Assembly (NCBI RefSeq): GCF_017833295.1
Contig: NZ_JAFIBW010000001.1
Location: 6,014,001 to 6,078,000 of the forward strand
Length of the DNA: 64,000 bases
Direction: 5' to 3'
DNA from: Methylobacterium sp. PvR107
GTDB taxonomy: Bacteria; Pseudomonadota; Alphaproteobacteria; Rhizobiales; Beijerinckiaceae
The position numbers were made by a program, and so were the translations under genes. The notes beneath the pieces were generated by a model. The model was not told the DNA's origin. It made no database searches and saw nothing but the letters and a program-made list of their open reading frames with translations. Below, in pieces: positions 8,452 through 18,963 of the stretch; the stretch's first letter is position 1; the number at the start of each line of letters is the position of its first letter.

Positions 8452-11400
8452 TCATTGCGGGGCCGGCATCCGCAGGTCGAGGGTCAGCGGGAACTCGGCG
8501 CTGGCCTCGGCCCGGGGCATCTCCACCCGGCCCGGCGTGTGGCCGTGCGGCTGGAACCGGGCGAGCCGCCGCCCCTCCGCCTCGTAGGCGTTGACCGGAT
8601 GGGTCTCGTAGTTGCGGCCGCCCGGATGGGCGACGTGGTAGCGGCAGCCGCCGAGCGACCGGCCGCTCCAGGCATCGAGGATGTCGAAGGTCAGCGGCGA
8701 ATGCGCCGGAATCGTCGGATGCAGCGATGAGGCCGGCTGCCACGCCTTGAAGCGCAGGCCCGCCACGGCCTCGCCGCCCCTGCCGGTGCCGGTCATGGGC
8801 AGGCGGCGGCCGTTGCAGGCGATGACGTGCCGCTCGGGCACGAAGCCCTCGACCTTGACCTGCAGCCGCTCGACCGAGCTGTCGACGAAGCGCACGGTAC
8901 CCCCGCTGGTCCCTTCCTCGCCCATCACGTGCCAGGGCTCCAGCGCCTGGCGCAGTTCCATCCGGACCCCGCCGTGCTCCACCGTGCCGAACACGGGGAA
9001 GCGGAACAGGGCCTGCGCCTCGAAGGCGACCGGATCGAAAGCGTACCCCGCCGCCCGGAGATCCTCCAGCACCGAGAGGAAGTCGGACCAGAGGAAATGC
9101 GGGAGCATGAACCGATCGTGGAGGTTCGTGCCCCAGCGGACACAACCACCGGTTTGTGGCTCGCGCCACAGCCACGCCACCAGGGCGCGGAGCAGCAATT
9201 GCTGCGCGAGGCTCATCCGCGCGTCCGGCGGCATCTCGAAGGCCCGGAACTCCAGCAGGCCGAGGCGCCCGGTCGGCCCGTCCGGCGAGTACAGCTTGTC
9301 GATGCAGATCTCGGCGCGGTGGGTGTTGCCGGTGACGTCCACCAGGATATTGCGGAACACCCGGTCGACCAGCCAGCGGGGGATGTTGGGCGCGTCGGGG
9401 GCGGGCACCTGCGCCAGCGCGATCTCCAGCTCGTAGAGGCCGTCGTGGCGGGCCTCGTCCATGCGCGGCGCCTGGCTGGTCGGGCCGATATAGAGGCCGG
9501 AGAACAGGTACGAGAGCGCGGGGTGGCGCTGCCAGTAGAGCACGAGGCTCTTCAGCAGGTCGGGCCGGCGCAGGAACGGGGAATCGTCCGGCGTGACGCC
9601 GCCCATGACCACGTGATTGCCGCCGCCGGTGCCGGTGTGGCGCCCGTCGGTCATGAACTTTTCCGCGCCGAGCCGGGTCTGGCGGGCCTCGGCGTAGAGG
9701 TCGGTGGTGATGGCGACCGCCTCCCGCCAGGAGGCGGCCGGGTGGACGTTGACCTCGATCACGCCCGGATCGGGAGTGACCTTGATCAGGCCGATGCGCG
9801 GATCGTAGGGCGGCTCGTAGCCCTCGATGTGGATCGGCAGCGCCAGTTCGGCCGCGGCGGCCTCGAGATGGGCGGCGAGTTCGAGATACTCGTCGGCGCG
9901 CTGGGTCGGCGGCATGAACACCCGGACGACCCCGTCCCGCGGCTCGATCGCCAGCGCGGTGCGCACCGCGACGCCGGTGATGCCGGAGCCGTTGACGACG
10001 GTCTCGGCCATCGGGTCATCGGAGAGCGGCCCGCGCGGCTCCAGGGGGTCCTGCGGCTGGTAGTAGGGATAGTGCTCGGGCGGCACGTAGGGCAGCGACG
10101 ACAGGGGCAGGCGGAAGCCCAAGGGCGAGTCCCCCGGCACCAGGAAGGCGGCGCCACGCCGAAAATCCCACTTTTCCGAGATCCAGACCCTTTCGGCATC
10201 GCCGTCCTTGCCAGTGGGCAGGCTCGCGAGCGGAAGGACGTAGCCCGCGGCCTCCCCGAGGCCCCGCGCGTAGACCCGCTTGATCCGGGCATCGAACTCC
10301 GCCGAGCCCGACTTGGCGTCGGCCGGCATGACGTTGACCGGCAGCTCCGCGATCTTCTTCTCCCAGAGTTCGCCATCCTCGAAGGCCGGAAAGACGTAGT
10401 CGGAAAGGCCGAGGCGGCGGGCCAGAGCGTCCGCGAACGCCTTGGCCTGCGCGATGGTGGCTGTCCCCGCCTCCCCGGGCGCAGCCTCCGGGGCGATCAG
10501 GTCCGGGTTCCGCCAGATCGGCTGGCCGTCCTTGCGCCAGTACAGCCCGAAGGCCCAGCGCGGCAGGCTCTCGCCGGGATACCACTTGCCCTGGCCGTAA
10601 TGGAGCAGGCCGCCCGGGCCGAACCGGTCGCGCAGGCGCCGGATCAGCTGGTCGGCGCGGCCGCGCTTGGTCGGGCCGACCGCGGCGATGTTCCATTCGG
10701 GCGATTCGAAATCGTCCACCGACACGAAGGTCGGCTCGCCGCCCATGGTCAGGCGCACGTCCTGCGCGGCCAGATCGGCATCCACCCGCTCGCCCAGCGC
10801 GTCCATGGATGCCCAGACCGCCTCCGAGAACGGCTTGGTGATCCGCGGCGTCTCGGCGACGCGGGTGATGCGCATCCCGAAGTCGAAGGTGGTCTTGGCC
10901 GGCTCCATCGCCCCCGAGATCGGGGCGGCCGAATGATAGTGCGGCGTCGCGGCGAGCGGGATGTGGCCCTCGCCGGTGAGCAGGCCCGAGGTCGCGTCCA
11001 TGCCGACCCAGCCGGCGCCCGGCAGGTAGACCTCGGCCCAGGCATGCAGGTCGGTGAAGTCCGCCGAGGCGCCGGTCGGCCCGTCGACCGCGGTCGTGTC
11101 GGGCACGAGCTGGATCAGGTAGCCGGAGACGAACCGGGCGGCGAGCCCGATCCGGCGCAGCACCTGCACGAGCAGCCACGCGGAATCCCGGCAGGATCCG
11201 CTCTTGAGCCGCAGGGTCTCGGCGGGGGTCTGGACGCCCGGCTCCATGCGGACGCCGTAGGCGGTCTCCCGCGCGATCATCCCGTTGAGCGCCACGAGGA
11301 ACTGGACGGTGCTGGGCTCCGCGGGGAGACGGGCGAGCAGCGCCTCCATCTCGGGGCAATCCGCATCGACGGGGGCGAGGTAGGGTGCCAGTTCCTCGGA

Positions 11401-11730
11401 GAGATCGGGCTCGTACGCGAACGGCCGGGTTTGCGCGTAATCCTCCACGAAGAAGTCGAACGGATTGATCACCGCCATGTCGGCGGTGAGGTCGACCTCG
11501 ATCTTCAATTCGTCGGTCTTCTCCGGGAAGACGATGCGGGCCAGCCAGTTGCCGCTCGGATCCTGCTGCCAGTTCAGGAAGTGGTTGGCGGGCGTCACTT
11601 TCAGCGCGTAGGCCGGGACCTTGGTGCGCGCGTGCGGCGCCGGGCGCAGGCGGATCACCTGGGGGCCGAGCCTGATCGGCCGGTCATAGCGGTAATGCGT
11701 GACGTGGTGCAGGGCGGCTTTGATCGACAC
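8452..11730 (-). CDS. Transglutaminase-DUF2126 fusion (putative amidoligase)
   Basis: A 1092-aa protein. The first ~300 residues are a transglutaminase: N-terminal beta domain, catalytic Cys in [15 protein letters not shown], His in [12 protein letters not shown] and Asp in VGMDATSG. The remaining ~780 residues are DUF2126, listed as a putative amidoligase related to glutamine-synthetase-type ligases, with [25 protein letters not shown] and [14 protein letters not shown] as visible conserved blocks. One chain therefore pairs an amide-hydrolysing and an amide-forming module. The GTG at 11730 has GGAG upstream. It is the first gene of the minus-strand cluster and is divergent from the zinc metallopeptidase gene across 273 bp. 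The substrate is not known. Confidence 0.9.
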   Translation of the reverse strand: MSIKAALHHVTHYRYDRPIRLGPQVIRLRPAPHARTKVPAYALKVTPANHFLNWQQDPSGNWLARIVFPEKTDELKIEVDLTADMAVINPFDFFVEDYAQTRPFAYEPDLSEELAPYLAPVDADCPEMEALLARLPAEPSTVQFLVALNGMIARETAYGVRMEPGVQTPAETLRLKSGSCRDSAWLLVQVLRRIGLAARFVSGYLIQLVPDTTAVDGPTGASADFTDLHAWAEVYLPGAGWVGMDATSGLLTGEGHIPLAATPHYHSAAPISGAMEPAKTTFDFGMRITRVAETPRITKPFSEAVWASMDALGERVDADLAAQDVRLTMGGEPTFVSVDDFESPEWNIAAVGPTKRGRADQLIRRLRDRFGPGGLLHYGQGKWYPGESLPRWAFGLYWRKDGQPIWRNPDLIAPEAAPGEAGTATIAQAKAFADALARRLGLSDYVFPAFEDGELWEKKIAELPVNVMPADAKSGSAEFDARIKRVYARGLGEAAGYVLPLASLPTGKDGDAERVWISEKWDFRRGAAFLVPGDSPLGFRLPLSSLPYVPPEHYPYYQPQDPLEPRGPLSDDPMAETVVNGSGITGVAVRTALAIEPRDGVVRVFMPPTQRADEYLELAAHLEAAAAELALPIHIEGYEPPYDPRIGLIKVTPDPGVIEVNVHPAASWREAVAITTDLYAEARQTRLGAEKFMTDGRHTGTGGGNHVVMGGVTPDDSPFLRRPDLLKSLVLYWQRHPALSYLFSGLYIGPTSQAPRMDEARHDGLYELEIALAQVPAPDAPNIPRWLVDRVFRNILVDVTGNTHRAEICIDKLYSPDGPTGRLGLLEFRAFEMPPDARMSLAQQLLLRALVAWLWREPQTGGCVRWGTNLHDRFMLPHFLWSDFLSVLEDLRAAGYAFDPVAFEAQALFRFPVFGTVEHGGVRMELRQALEPWHVMGEEGTSGGTVRFVDSSVERLQVKVEGFVPERHVIACNGRRLPMTGTGRGGEAVAGLRFKAWQPASSLHPTIPAHSPLTFDILDAWSGRSLGGCRYHVAHPGGRNYETHPVNAYEAEGRRLARFQPHGHTPGRVEMPRAEASAEFPLTLDLRMPAPQ

Positions 11731-12003
11731 GATGGCTCCGTCGAAAGGATCGAACGCGGTTCTCGATGCCGGTTCCGGGCGCCGGACCCCACCGCGCCGT
11801 TATGCGCTACAGACCCCGTCACAAGCAATTTCCGTGCGGCGGCCGCCGCACGCCCCGACACGCCGTCGTTCCGGGCCAGAGCCATGCTCGGCGCCCTCGC
11901 GGATCCTGAAGGCGAGCCCGGCGGTCCAGGCCGCGGGCAGGAACTTTGCCGCCCGGTCCTGCTTGACCGGCAGATGGGCCGGAGGCCGGCCCGGGACCGC
12001 ACG

Positions 12004-13188
12004 ATGAAGATCTTCCAGTGCCAGGCCTGCGACCAGCCGGTCACCTTCGAGGCGACCGGCTGCGAGAGCTGTGCGCGGCAGCTGGGCTACGTCTGCAAGG
12101 TCCACGAGGTCTCGGCCCTGGAGCCGCAGGGGCTTTCGGCGCACCCGCTGATGGGCGGCGCCCAGGTCTTCCATGCCTACGCGGATCCCGGCCGGCGCTA
12201 CCGCCTGTGCAACAACGCGGTCTCGGCGGCCTGCAACTGGCTGGTTCCGGAGGACTGCCCCGACATCCACTGCACCGCCTGCCGCCACAACCGCGTGGTG
12301 CCGGACCTGTCGCAGGGCTGGAACCTCACCCGCTGGCGCCAGATCGAGGCGGCCAAGCACCGCCTGTTCTACTCGCTGCTGCGCCTGGAACTGCCGCTCG
12401 CCACCCGCGCCCAGTACACCGACGGGCTGGCCTTCGACTTCCTAGTCGACCCCTCCGAGAATTTCTCCGGCGGGACGCCGGTTCTGACGGGCCATATCAA
12501 CGGCCTGATCACCATGAACATCGCCGAGGCCGACGACGTCGAGCGGGAGCGCCGCCGGATCCTGTTCGGAGAGCATTACCGCACCCTGCTCGGCCATTTC
12601 CGGCACGAGATCGGGCATTACTTCTGGTACCTGCTGGTGCTGAACAGCCCCGTCATGGATGCCTTCCGGGCGCTGTTCGGCGACGAGCGCCTCAACTACG
12701 TCCGGGCGCTGCAGGACCATTACGCGAAGGGCGCGCCGGCCGACTGGGACGAATCCTACGTCTCGGCCTACGCCACCGCCCATCCCTGGGAGGACTTCGC
12801 CGAGACCTTCGCGCATTACCTGCACATCGTCGACACGGTGGAGACCGCCTCGACCTTCGAGCTGCATGTGCGCCCGCGCCTGCGCCATGGGCAGGCGGCA
12901 CCGACCGTGATCGATTTCGACCCCTACAACACGGCCGACCTCGACCGGCTGATCGCCGCATGGCTGCCGCTGACCTACGCGATCAACTCGCTCTCTCACA
13001 GCATGGGCCAGCCGGCGCTCTATCCGTTCAAGCTGACGCCCACGGTGATCGCCAAGCTCGCCTTCGTCCACGAGCGGATCTATGCCTCGCGCACCGGCAC
13101 CCTGCCGGATGCCGGCGAGGCCGGGGCCGAGATGCTTCGGGCGGTGATCATGGGCCTGCGCCAGAAGGTGGCGGCACCGACGGTGTGA
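12004..13188 (+). CDS. Zinc-ribbon zinc metallopeptidase (DUF2248/Peptidase_Mx-like)
   Basis: A 394-aa protein. The N-terminus is a zinc ribbon with CQACDQ and CESCARQLGY, followed by a further CTAC pair near residue 95. The C-terminal ~220 residues form a putative metallopeptidase with a clear zinc site, HFRHEIGHYFW (HExxH) near residue 203, and a downstream EDFAETFAHY that could give the third ligand. Its start faces the DUF2126 gene, and homologues are often near transglutaminase/ATP-grasp clusters, so it may process the same product. The start ATG at 12004 sits at the beginning of the zinc-ribbon homology. Confidence 0.88.
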   Translation: MKIFQCQACDQPVTFEATGCESCARQLGYVCKVHEVSALEPQGLSAHPLMGGAQVFHAYADPGRRYRLCNNAVSAACNWLVPEDCPDIHCTACRHNRVVPDLSQGWNLTRWRQIEAAKHRLFYSLLRLELPLATRAQYTDGLAFDFLVDPSENFSGGTPVLTGHINGLITMNIAEADDVERERRRILFGEHYRTLLGHFRHEIGHYFWYLLVLNSPVMDAFRALFGDERLNYVRALQDHYAKGAPADWDESYVSAYATAHPWEDFAETFAHYLHIVDTVETASTFELHVRPRLRHGQAAPTVIDFDPYNTADLDRLIAAWLPLTYAINSLSHSMGQPALYPFKLTPTVIAKLAFVHERIYASRTGTLPDAGEAGAEMLRAVIMGLRQKVAAPTV

Positions 13189-13213
13189 GGGCGGGGCGGC
13201 CATGGACGGCAAG

Positions 13214-13307
13214 CCGTCTTTGCGAGTGCCGCGAATCAAGCCAGTCGGAGCCTCGCTCGCAGACCTCACGCTGCTCTGGGTCGCTTCGCTGCGCTCGCGA
13301 TGACGGC
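13214..13307. repeat. Intergenic palindromic repeat, family A, copy 2
   Basis: The second copy of the REP-like element at 4511-4597. It opens CCGTCTTTGCGAGTGCCGCG and closes GCTTCGCTGCGCTCGCGATG before ACGGC. It fills most of the gap between the convergent metallopeptidase and mntR genes. Confidence 0.75.
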
Positions 13308-13326
13308 CGGGAGGTCGGACCGCCTG

Positions 13327-13788
13327 TCACGTCCCCTCGCGCCGCTCCGCGAAGGCGCGGAACGCCTCGAGGGTCTCGGCGCTGACGTGGTGCTCGATCC
13401 CTTCGGCGTCCCGCCGGGCCGTCTCGGGGCTCACGCCCAGCGCGCACAGGAAGCGCTCGACGATGCGGTGGCGCTCCCGCGCCTGGGCGGCCAGCCGCCG
13501 GCCGGCCTCGGTCAGGAACACGCCGCGATAGGGCCGCTGCTGGACGAACCCCTCCTCGCACAGGCGCTTCAGCATCTTGGCGACGGTCGGCTGGGCCACG
13601 CCGAGGCGGGCCGCGATGTCCACCTGGCGCGCCTCACCGCCGTCGCCGATCAGGTCGTCGATCAGTTCGACGTAATCTTCCACGAGTTCCGAGCGCCGGG
13701 CCTCGCGGGCTTGGCGGAAACTCTCCACGTGCCGCTCCGGATCGACCAGCATGGTCTCGGGCGAGCCCGGGTCGGACGGTTCCTGCAT
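13327..13788 (-). CDS. mntR: Manganese-responsive repressor MntR (DtxR family)
   Basis: A 153-aa DtxR/MntR repressor. A winged helix-turn-helix is visible ([28 protein letters not shown] split around residues 50-80), then the metal-binding dimer domain with [10 protein letters not shown], a Cys, and AEGIEHHVS, which carry typical Mn ligands. With bound Mn(II) it would repress mntH. I start at the ATG at 13788, with GGGGGAAG upstream, rather than the long upstream extension. It is divergent from mntH, and the MntR box lies between them. Confidence 0.92.
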   Translation of the reverse strand: MQEPSDPGSPETMLVDPERHVESFRQAREARRSELVEDYVELIDDLIGDGGEARQVDIAARLGVAQPTVAKMLKRLCEEGFVQQRPYRGVFLTEAGRRLAAQARERHRIVERFLCALGVSPETARRDAEGIEHHVSAETLEAFRAFAERREGT

Positions 13789-13919
13789 CGGCTTCCCCCT
13801 CTCGGCTCGCATCGCCGCCCCGGCCCTGTCTAGCAAACACCGGTACCGGCAGGGGAGTCCCGTCAGACTTGCACAGGCCCGCGCAGAGACCTCTTGCATC
13901 CGGCGGGCACAGCCCCGAG

Positions 13920-13935
13920 TATAGCTCACGCTATA
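13920..13935. promoter_or_regulatory. MntR box
   Basis: TATAGC-TCAC-GCTATA is a perfect inverted repeat with 6-bp arms and a 4-bp spacer. Its core ATAGC-N4-GCTAT equals the core of the E. coli MntR box (AACATAGC-N4-GCTATGTT). It sits 20 bp before the mntH start codon and upstream of mntR, so bound MntR could block mntH transcription and perhaps its own. Confidence 0.85.
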
Positions 13936-13955
13936 TTTTTGAGGAGAGGGTGAGC

Positions 13956-15299
13956 ATGGTGGCGCCGAACGCCGCGACGGCCTCCGATGGCCCGGCGCCC
14001 GAAGGAACCGCCCGCGGGGCGATGAGCCGGCGCACCGAGAGCGCCATCCGGGACGTCCTCGACGGCCGTCCCGGCGGCCGGGCCCGGTTCCTGCTGTTCA
14101 CCGGCCCCGCCGTGACGGCGTCGATCGCCTACATGGACCCCGGCAATTTCGCCACCAACATCCAGGCCGGGGCCCGCTACGGCTACGGCCTGCTCTGGGT
14201 GGTGCTGCTCGCCAATCTGACGGCGATGCTGTTCCAGGCGCTCTCGGCCAAGCTCGGGATCGTCACGGGGAAGAACCTCGCCGAGCATTGCCGGGACGCG
14301 ACGACGCGCCCGGTGCGCCTCGCTCTGTGGGGCATCAGCGAGGTCGCCGCCATGGCCACCGACCTCGCGGAGTTCCTGGGGGGCGCCATCGGACTGTCGC
14401 TGCTCACCGGCATGCCGCTCATGGCCGGGATGGCGATCACCGCGGTGGTCACCTACGCGATCCTGCTCCTGGAGCACGAAGGCTTCCGGCCGCTGGAGAT
14501 CGCCATCGGCGTGATGGTCGGCACGATCGGCCTCTGCTACGCGGTGGAGCTGCTCGTGGCGCCGGTCGCATGGGGGGAAGCCGCCCGGGGCCTCGTCACC
14601 CCGAGAATCCCGGACGCGCAGGCGCTCACCATCGCGGTCGGGATCATCGGCGCCACCGTCATGCCGCACGCGCTGTTCCTGCATTCCGGCCTGACCCAGG
14701 GGCGGGGCAATCCCCGAAACCAGGCCGACCGGCGCCTGCTGGTGCGCTACTCGAACCGCGAGGTCGTGGTGGCCCTGCTGCTCGCGGGCCTCGTCAACAT
14801 GGCGATGGTGATCATGGCCGCGGCGGCCTTCCATCTCGGCCACAGCGAGGTCGCCGAGATCGGCGAGGCCTACCGCACCCTGACGCCGCTGCTCGGGCCC
14901 GCGGCCGGGGCGGCCTTTCTGGTGTCGCTGCTCGCCTCCGGCATCTCCTCATCGGTGGTCGGCACGCTCGCCGGCCAGATGGTGATGCAGGGCTTCACCG
15001 GCTGGCGGATCCCGCTCCTCGTCCGCCGGCTCGCGACCATGCTGCCGGCCTTCGTGGTGGTGGCGATCGGGGTCGACCCGACACAGGCCCTGGTCCTGTC
15101 GCAGGTGGTGCTGTCGCTGGCCCTGCCGGTGCCGATGGTGGCCCTGGTGGTGTTCACCCGCCGCCGCAGCGTGATGGGGCCCTTCGCCAACGGACCACTC
15201 ACCCAGGCGGCCGCCGTGGCCGGGGCGGCGGTGGTGTTGGGACTCAACATGGTTCTGCTGGCCGTGGCCTTCGGGGTGCCGGTGCCGGGGCTGGAGTGA
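13956..15299 (+). CDS. mntH: Nramp-family manganese/divalent-metal transporter MntH
   Basis: A 447-aa inner-membrane importer of Mn(II) (and Fe(II)) coupled to protons. Nramp signatures are present: DPGNFATN in the first membrane helix and MPHALFLHS in helix 6, both forming the metal site. About 11 membrane helices can be counted by eye, the usual number. ATG at 13956 has GAGGAGAGG just upstream; a GTG two codons earlier is also possible. Controlled by the MntR box at 13920-13935. Confidence 0.93.
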   Translation: MVAPNAATASDGPAPEGTARGAMSRRTESAIRDVLDGRPGGRARFLLFTGPAVTASIAYMDPGNFATNIQAGARYGYGLLWVVLLANLTAMLFQALSAKLGIVTGKNLAEHCRDATTRPVRLALWGISEVAAMATDLAEFLGGAIGLSLLTGMPLMAGMAITAVVTYAILLLEHEGFRPLEIAIGVMVGTIGLCYAVELLVAPVAWGEAARGLVTPRIPDAQALTIAVGIIGATVMPHALFLHSGLTQGRGNPRNQADRRLLVRYSNREVVVALLLAGLVNMAMVIMAAAAFHLGHSEVAEIGEAYRTLTPLLGPAAGAAFLVSLLASGISSSVVGTLAGQMVMQGFTGWRIPLLVRRLATMLPAFVVVAIGVDPTQALVLSQVVLSLALPVPMVALVVFTRRRSVMGPFANGPLTQAAAVAGAAVVLGLNMVLLAVAFGVPVPGLE

Positions 15300-15307
15300 C
15301 GCCCCCC

Positions 15308-16996
15308 TCACGTCGCCCGCACCACCACCTCCACCAAGTTGGCGCCCCCCGACCGAATTCCCGCCTCGATCGCCGGGGCGATGTCGGCCGCCCGGGTCAC
15401 CCGCCGGGCCGGAACACCCATTGAGGCAGCGAGCGCCGGGAAATCGATTCGCGGATCGGTGAGGTCCATGGCGATGAAGCGGTTGGCGCGCACCGAGGCG
15501 TAGTGCGCCTGGCCCTTCATGAAGGTCTTGAGGATGTTGTACTCGGCGTTGTTAATCACCACGAAGGTGACCGGCAGCTTCTCGTGCGCGGCCGTCCACA
15601 GGGCTTGCGGCGAGTACATCGCGGCCCCGTCGCCGACGACGCAGACCACGGGGGCGCGGTCGAGGCCGAGGGAAAACCCGACCGCGGCCGGCATGCCCCA
15701 GCCGAGCACGCCGCCGCGCATTGCCGCGTATTGATGCGCCGACGGGCTGTCGAGGAAGGTGCGCAGGTGGGTCAGCGTCGCGGGCGCCTCGTCCACGATG
15801 GTGGTCTCGGCCCCGACCGCGCGGGCCACCTCCCGAGCCGCGACCAGCGGGGCGATCACCGGATCCTCGAAGGCCGCGTCGGCAGCGGCGGCGAGCTTCG
15901 CCCGCCGCTCGGCCCGCGCGGTCACGGCCCGGGCGCGCAGATCCGCATAGGCTTCGGCCCGGTCGGCGAGGCGGGGGCTAAGCAGCGGCAGCAGCGCCTC
16001 CAGCGAGGCGCGGATGTCGCCCACCGTCGAGAGGGATGTCGCGTAGGTCCGCCCGAGGTCGCGCACATCCGCCGAGAGCTGGAACACCCGCACCCCCGGC
16101 GGCACCGCCGAGACCTCCGAGTAGAGCACAGTGATCAGCGACTTGCCGCCGAGCGCGAACACCGCGTCGTAGCGCCCGAGGATGTCGGCGATGGCATCGG
16201 CCCGGGTCGGCAGGTTGCCGGCCCAGAGCGGATGCGCGGTGGGGAAGGGGATGTGCGCCGGCCAGGACGAGCCGTAGACCGGCGCCGCCAGCAGGTCGGC
16301 CAGCGCCACCATCTGGGCCGAGGCGTCGGAGGCCTCGATCTCGTCGCCGGCGATCAGGGCGAGGCGCCCCGGCGCGATCGCCGCGAGCTTGTCCGCCAGC
16401 CGGTCGAGGGAACCCGCCACCGCCCGCTGGTCGATGGTCGAGGTCTCGCCGGCGGGGACCGCGCTCATCGCCTCCATCACGTCCATGGGCAGGGACAGGA
16501 AGACCGGGCCGGACGGGGCGGCACCGGCATCGTGGAACGCACGGCGCAGCAGGATCGGGATCTGGTCGGGGCTCGTCACCTCGCGGGCCCACTTCATCAC
16601 CGGGTCGGCGATCGCGACGAGGTCGCCCATCAGCAGCGGGTCGGTCAGCGCGTGGCGCAGGTCCTGCTGCCCGGCGGTGACCACCAAAGGCGTGCCGGAG
16701 ACCTGGGAATTGACCAGCCCGCCCATGGCGTGGCCCAGGCCGCCCGCCGTGTGCAGGTTGAGGAAGGCGGGGCGCCGCGCGCCCTGCGCGTAGCCATCCG
16801 CCATGGCGACCGCGGTCGCCTCCTGCAGGGCGAGGATGTAGCCGATATCCGGCGCCTCGGTGAGCGCGTCGATGAGCGGCAATTCGGTGGTGCCGGGATT
16901 GCCGAAGATGTAGCGCACCCCTTCCGAGCGCAGCACCTCCACCAGGAGGTCGGCGCCCCGGCGGCGGCCGGCATTCTCCACGGTCTCGATCGGCAT
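15308..16996 (-). CDS. Thiamine-diphosphate-dependent decarboxylase (benzoylformate decarboxylase/acetolactate synthase-like)
   Basis: A 562-aa ThDP enzyme with the three-domain layout. The catalytic Glu is in LALQEATAVAMADGYA (~residue 58); the cofactor motif runs from VVGDGAAMYS (GDG) to VVINNAEYN. The start RGADLLVEVLRSEGVRYIFGNPGTTELP is typical of MdlC-like benzoylformate decarboxylases and acetolactate-synthase large-subunit homologues without a regulatory subunit. It would decarboxylate a 2-keto acid, but substrate cannot be set from sequence. Its stop lies 8 bp from the convergent mntH stop. Confidence 0.85.
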   Translation of the reverse strand: MPIETVENAGRRRGADLLVEVLRSEGVRYIFGNPGTTELPLIDALTEAPDIGYILALQEATAVAMADGYAQGARRPAFLNLHTAGGLGHAMGGLVNSQVSGTPLVVTAGQQDLRHALTDPLLMGDLVAIADPVMKWAREVTSPDQIPILLRRAFHDAGAAPSGPVFLSLPMDVMEAMSAVPAGETSTIDQRAVAGSLDRLADKLAAIAPGRLALIAGDEIEASDASAQMVALADLLAAPVYGSSWPAHIPFPTAHPLWAGNLPTRADAIADILGRYDAVFALGGKSLITVLYSEVSAVPPGVRVFQLSADVRDLGRTYATSLSTVGDIRASLEALLPLLSPRLADRAEAYADLRARAVTARAERRAKLAAAADAAFEDPVIAPLVAAREVARAVGAETTIVDEAPATLTHLRTFLDSPSAHQYAAMRGGVLGWGMPAAVGFSLGLDRAPVVCVVGDGAAMYSPQALWTAAHEKLPVTFVVINNAEYNILKTFMKGQAHYASVRANRFIAMDLTDPRIDFPALAASMGVPARRVTRAADIAPAIEAGIRSGGANLVEVVVRAT

Positions 16997-17036
16997 CGCC
17001 CCAGTTCCCTCCGGCGGAATCAGCCGGGGAGGCTAG

Positions 17037-17433
17037 ACCATGGGCGGACCGGGGCAATGGCGGCGCCCCTCCGGGTGCAGACTCTTACAGCCCCATCGCG
17101 AGGCTGAGCGCCAGGGAGGCCGCGGCACGGGGGCCTTCCGCGGCGAGATCTCCGGCCCGCCTTCGCCGGCCGGCGCGGGCGCAATCCGCCCGGTGCCCGG
17201 GCCGCCACCGGAGGCCTCGAAGGCCCCCCCCCCGGCGATATCGGGCGGGACGAAGACTGTCGGGATCAGGCAGCATCCCCGCGGCATCCGGAGCGCGGCA
17301 CGGGCGCTGGCCTGTCGGCACCGCCAGGCCTCCGATCGGACGCTCGTGGCATTTCGATCGCGGGCGCGGCGACCGCAGAAGCCCTGTGATCACGGCGCGA
17401 AGGTTGTCAGGTCAGGCGGTCGAGCGATCCGGC
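17037..17433. other. Intergenic region without recognisable gene
   Basis: About 400 bp between the decarboxylase start and the MliC-like gene. The open frames here look like compositional noise of GC-rich DNA, and I find no match to a known family, RNA or repeat. Confidence 0.4.
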
Positions 17434-17778
17434 TCACGGGCCGGGCTGGGTTTCCGCGCAGGCGACAGGGGGCCTGCCCGCCTCCGTCCAGGTCACCGCG
17501 CGCCCGCGGCCGCGCAACTCGTGGTTGGTATCCCCGTAGCGGATCCCATCCGCGTGCGGCAGGACCGGCAAGGTCACCGCCGGCCCGCCGGGCGGCTCAA
17601 CGACGGCCGGCGCGCCCGGATCGGCGGTGTCGAACGCGACCACAAGGATCTGCCCGCCGGGGCACGCGAAGGCGACCCGGCGAAGGGCAGGGGCTGCGGC
17701 ACGCGCCTGTGTCGCCGGGACCGCAGGTCCCGCGGCGAGAAGGAAGGCCATGCCACCCCGTGCGAGCAAGGAACTCAC
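17434..17778 (-). CDS. MliC-family periplasmic lysozyme inhibitor-like protein
   Basis: A 114-aa exported protein. The first ~28 residues are a signal peptide (MAFLLAAGPAVPATQARA). The rest matches the MliC beta-barrel: VAFACPGGQILVVAFD near the start, LPVLPHADGIRYGDTNHELR in the middle and a C-terminal Cys (PPVACAE) to pair with the first. MliC proteins inhibit C-type lysozyme in the cell envelope. No lipobox is obvious, so it is probably soluble in the periplasm. The GTG start at 17778 is supported by AGGAGGAG upstream. Confidence 0.75.
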   Translation of the reverse strand: MSSLLARGGMAFLLAAGPAVPATQARAAAPALRRVAFACPGGQILVVAFDTADPGAPAVVEPPGGPAVTLPVLPHADGIRYGDTNHELRGRGRAVTWTEAGRPPVACAETQPGP

Positions 17779-17973
17779 CTGTCTCCTCCTGCGGTGTTGG
17801 TCCTGGCGGCTGTCCGGCCTCCGGGAAGCGCCTCACGAAACGCCCATGCCGGGGACCGCGTCCCTGGATCGCCCCGGTGCGTCGGGCGCCTTGTCAGCAC
17901 CCCTTGATTTCGGCCTGCCCATCCGGGAAGGCAATGCGCTCCGATGCCGGGGGCACCCCTGTCCGCAGCCTGC

Positions 17974-18858
17974 TCAGCCTCTGAGCTGCGCCACGAAGGC
18001 CTGAATGAACGCCGGCAGACCGTCGAGGTCGCGCAGGCACAGGGTCAGGTCGCGCCGTGCCCAGGGGTCGGCGAGGGGCACCACCGCGAGGGCGAGTCCC
18101 TGCGCGGCCCGGGCGGCCGCACTCTCGGGCAGGATCGCCAGGCCGACGCGGGCCTCGACCAGCCGGCACACGGCCTCGAAGTCGCGCAGCTGCACCCGCA
18201 GGCGCATCGGCCGCCCCGCCCGCACCGCCTGGGCGACGAGGAACCGGCTGATGGCGCTACGCCGGTCGAGGCCGACGAGATCGTGGCCGAGCACCTCGGC
18301 GAAGGGAATCGCCGCGCGGGCCGTCAGGGGATGGTCCCGGGCCGCCACCAGCACGAACCGGTCTTCCCGGAACGGGAAGGTCTGCAGCGCGCCGGTATCC
18401 ACCGTGCCGGACAGGATGCCGAGATCGGCCGCCCCCTCGGCCACCAGCCCGACGATCTCCTCCGAGGTGCGCTCGTCGATCTCCACGCCGATCCCGGGAT
18501 GCGTGGCCAGGAAGGCCGAGAGCGCCTCCGGCAGGAATTCGGTGAGCGCGTTGGTGTTGGCCAGGACCCGGATCTGGCCGAAGGCGCTCCCCGAGAAGGC
18601 CGACATCTCCTCGCGCAGGCGCTCGATTCCGGCCATGACATCCCGGGCATGGACGAGGAGCGCGCGCCCGGCCGGGGTCGGGCTGACGCCCTGCCGTCCC
18701 CGCGTCAGGAGCGCGGCCCCGAGCGACTCCTCCATCAGCCGGATCCGCGTCGAGGCCGCCGCGAGGGCGAGGTTCACCCGCGCCGCCCCGTGGGTGATGG
18801 AGCCGGCCTCGACCACGTGCCGGAACAAGCCGAGATCGGTGAGATCGAACCGCATCAT
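17974..18858 (-). CDS. LysR-family transcriptional regulator
   Basis: A 294-aa LysR regulator. The winged HTH occupies residues 1-60 (DLGLFRHVVEAGSITHGAARV, then ALAAASTRIRLMEESLG), followed by a periplasmic-binding-protein-like effector domain ending LPAFIQAFVAQLRG. It is divergent from the response-regulator gene across an AT-rich gap and might control it or itself; the effector is unknown. I used the ATG at 18858 and not the long upstream extension, which lacks homology. Confidence 0.88.
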   Translation of the reverse strand: MMRFDLTDLGLFRHVVEAGSITHGAARVNLALAAASTRIRLMEESLGAALLTRGRQGVSPTPAGRALLVHARDVMAGIERLREEMSAFSGSAFGQIRVLANTNALTEFLPEALSAFLATHPGIGVEIDERTSEEIVGLVAEGAADLGILSGTVDTGALQTFPFREDRFVLVAARDHPLTARAAIPFAEVLGHDLVGLDRRSAISRFLVAQAVRAGRPMRLRVQLRDFEAVCRLVEARVGLAILPESAAARAAQGLALAVVPLADPWARRDLTLCLRDLDGLPAFIQAFVAQLRG

Positions 18859-18963
18859 CGGCTTGGCACCTTCCTGGTCTTCGGACCCGTCCCGCAGCCC
18901 CCGTCGCGCCGCCGGACGGCCGCGACGGCCGGCGCATACATTGCGGACCCCGAAGCATGACAC

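Noticed and set aside
8827..13188. A 1453-codon open frame on the plus strand
   Set aside because: It runs antisense through the DUF2126 gene and only its last 395 codons are the real metallopeptidase. The upstream part is Arg/Gly/Ala/His-rich antisense noise.
14288..15424. A 378-codon plus-strand frame inside mntH
   Set aside because: Out-of-frame shadow of mntH with Gly/Arg/Ala-rich noise.
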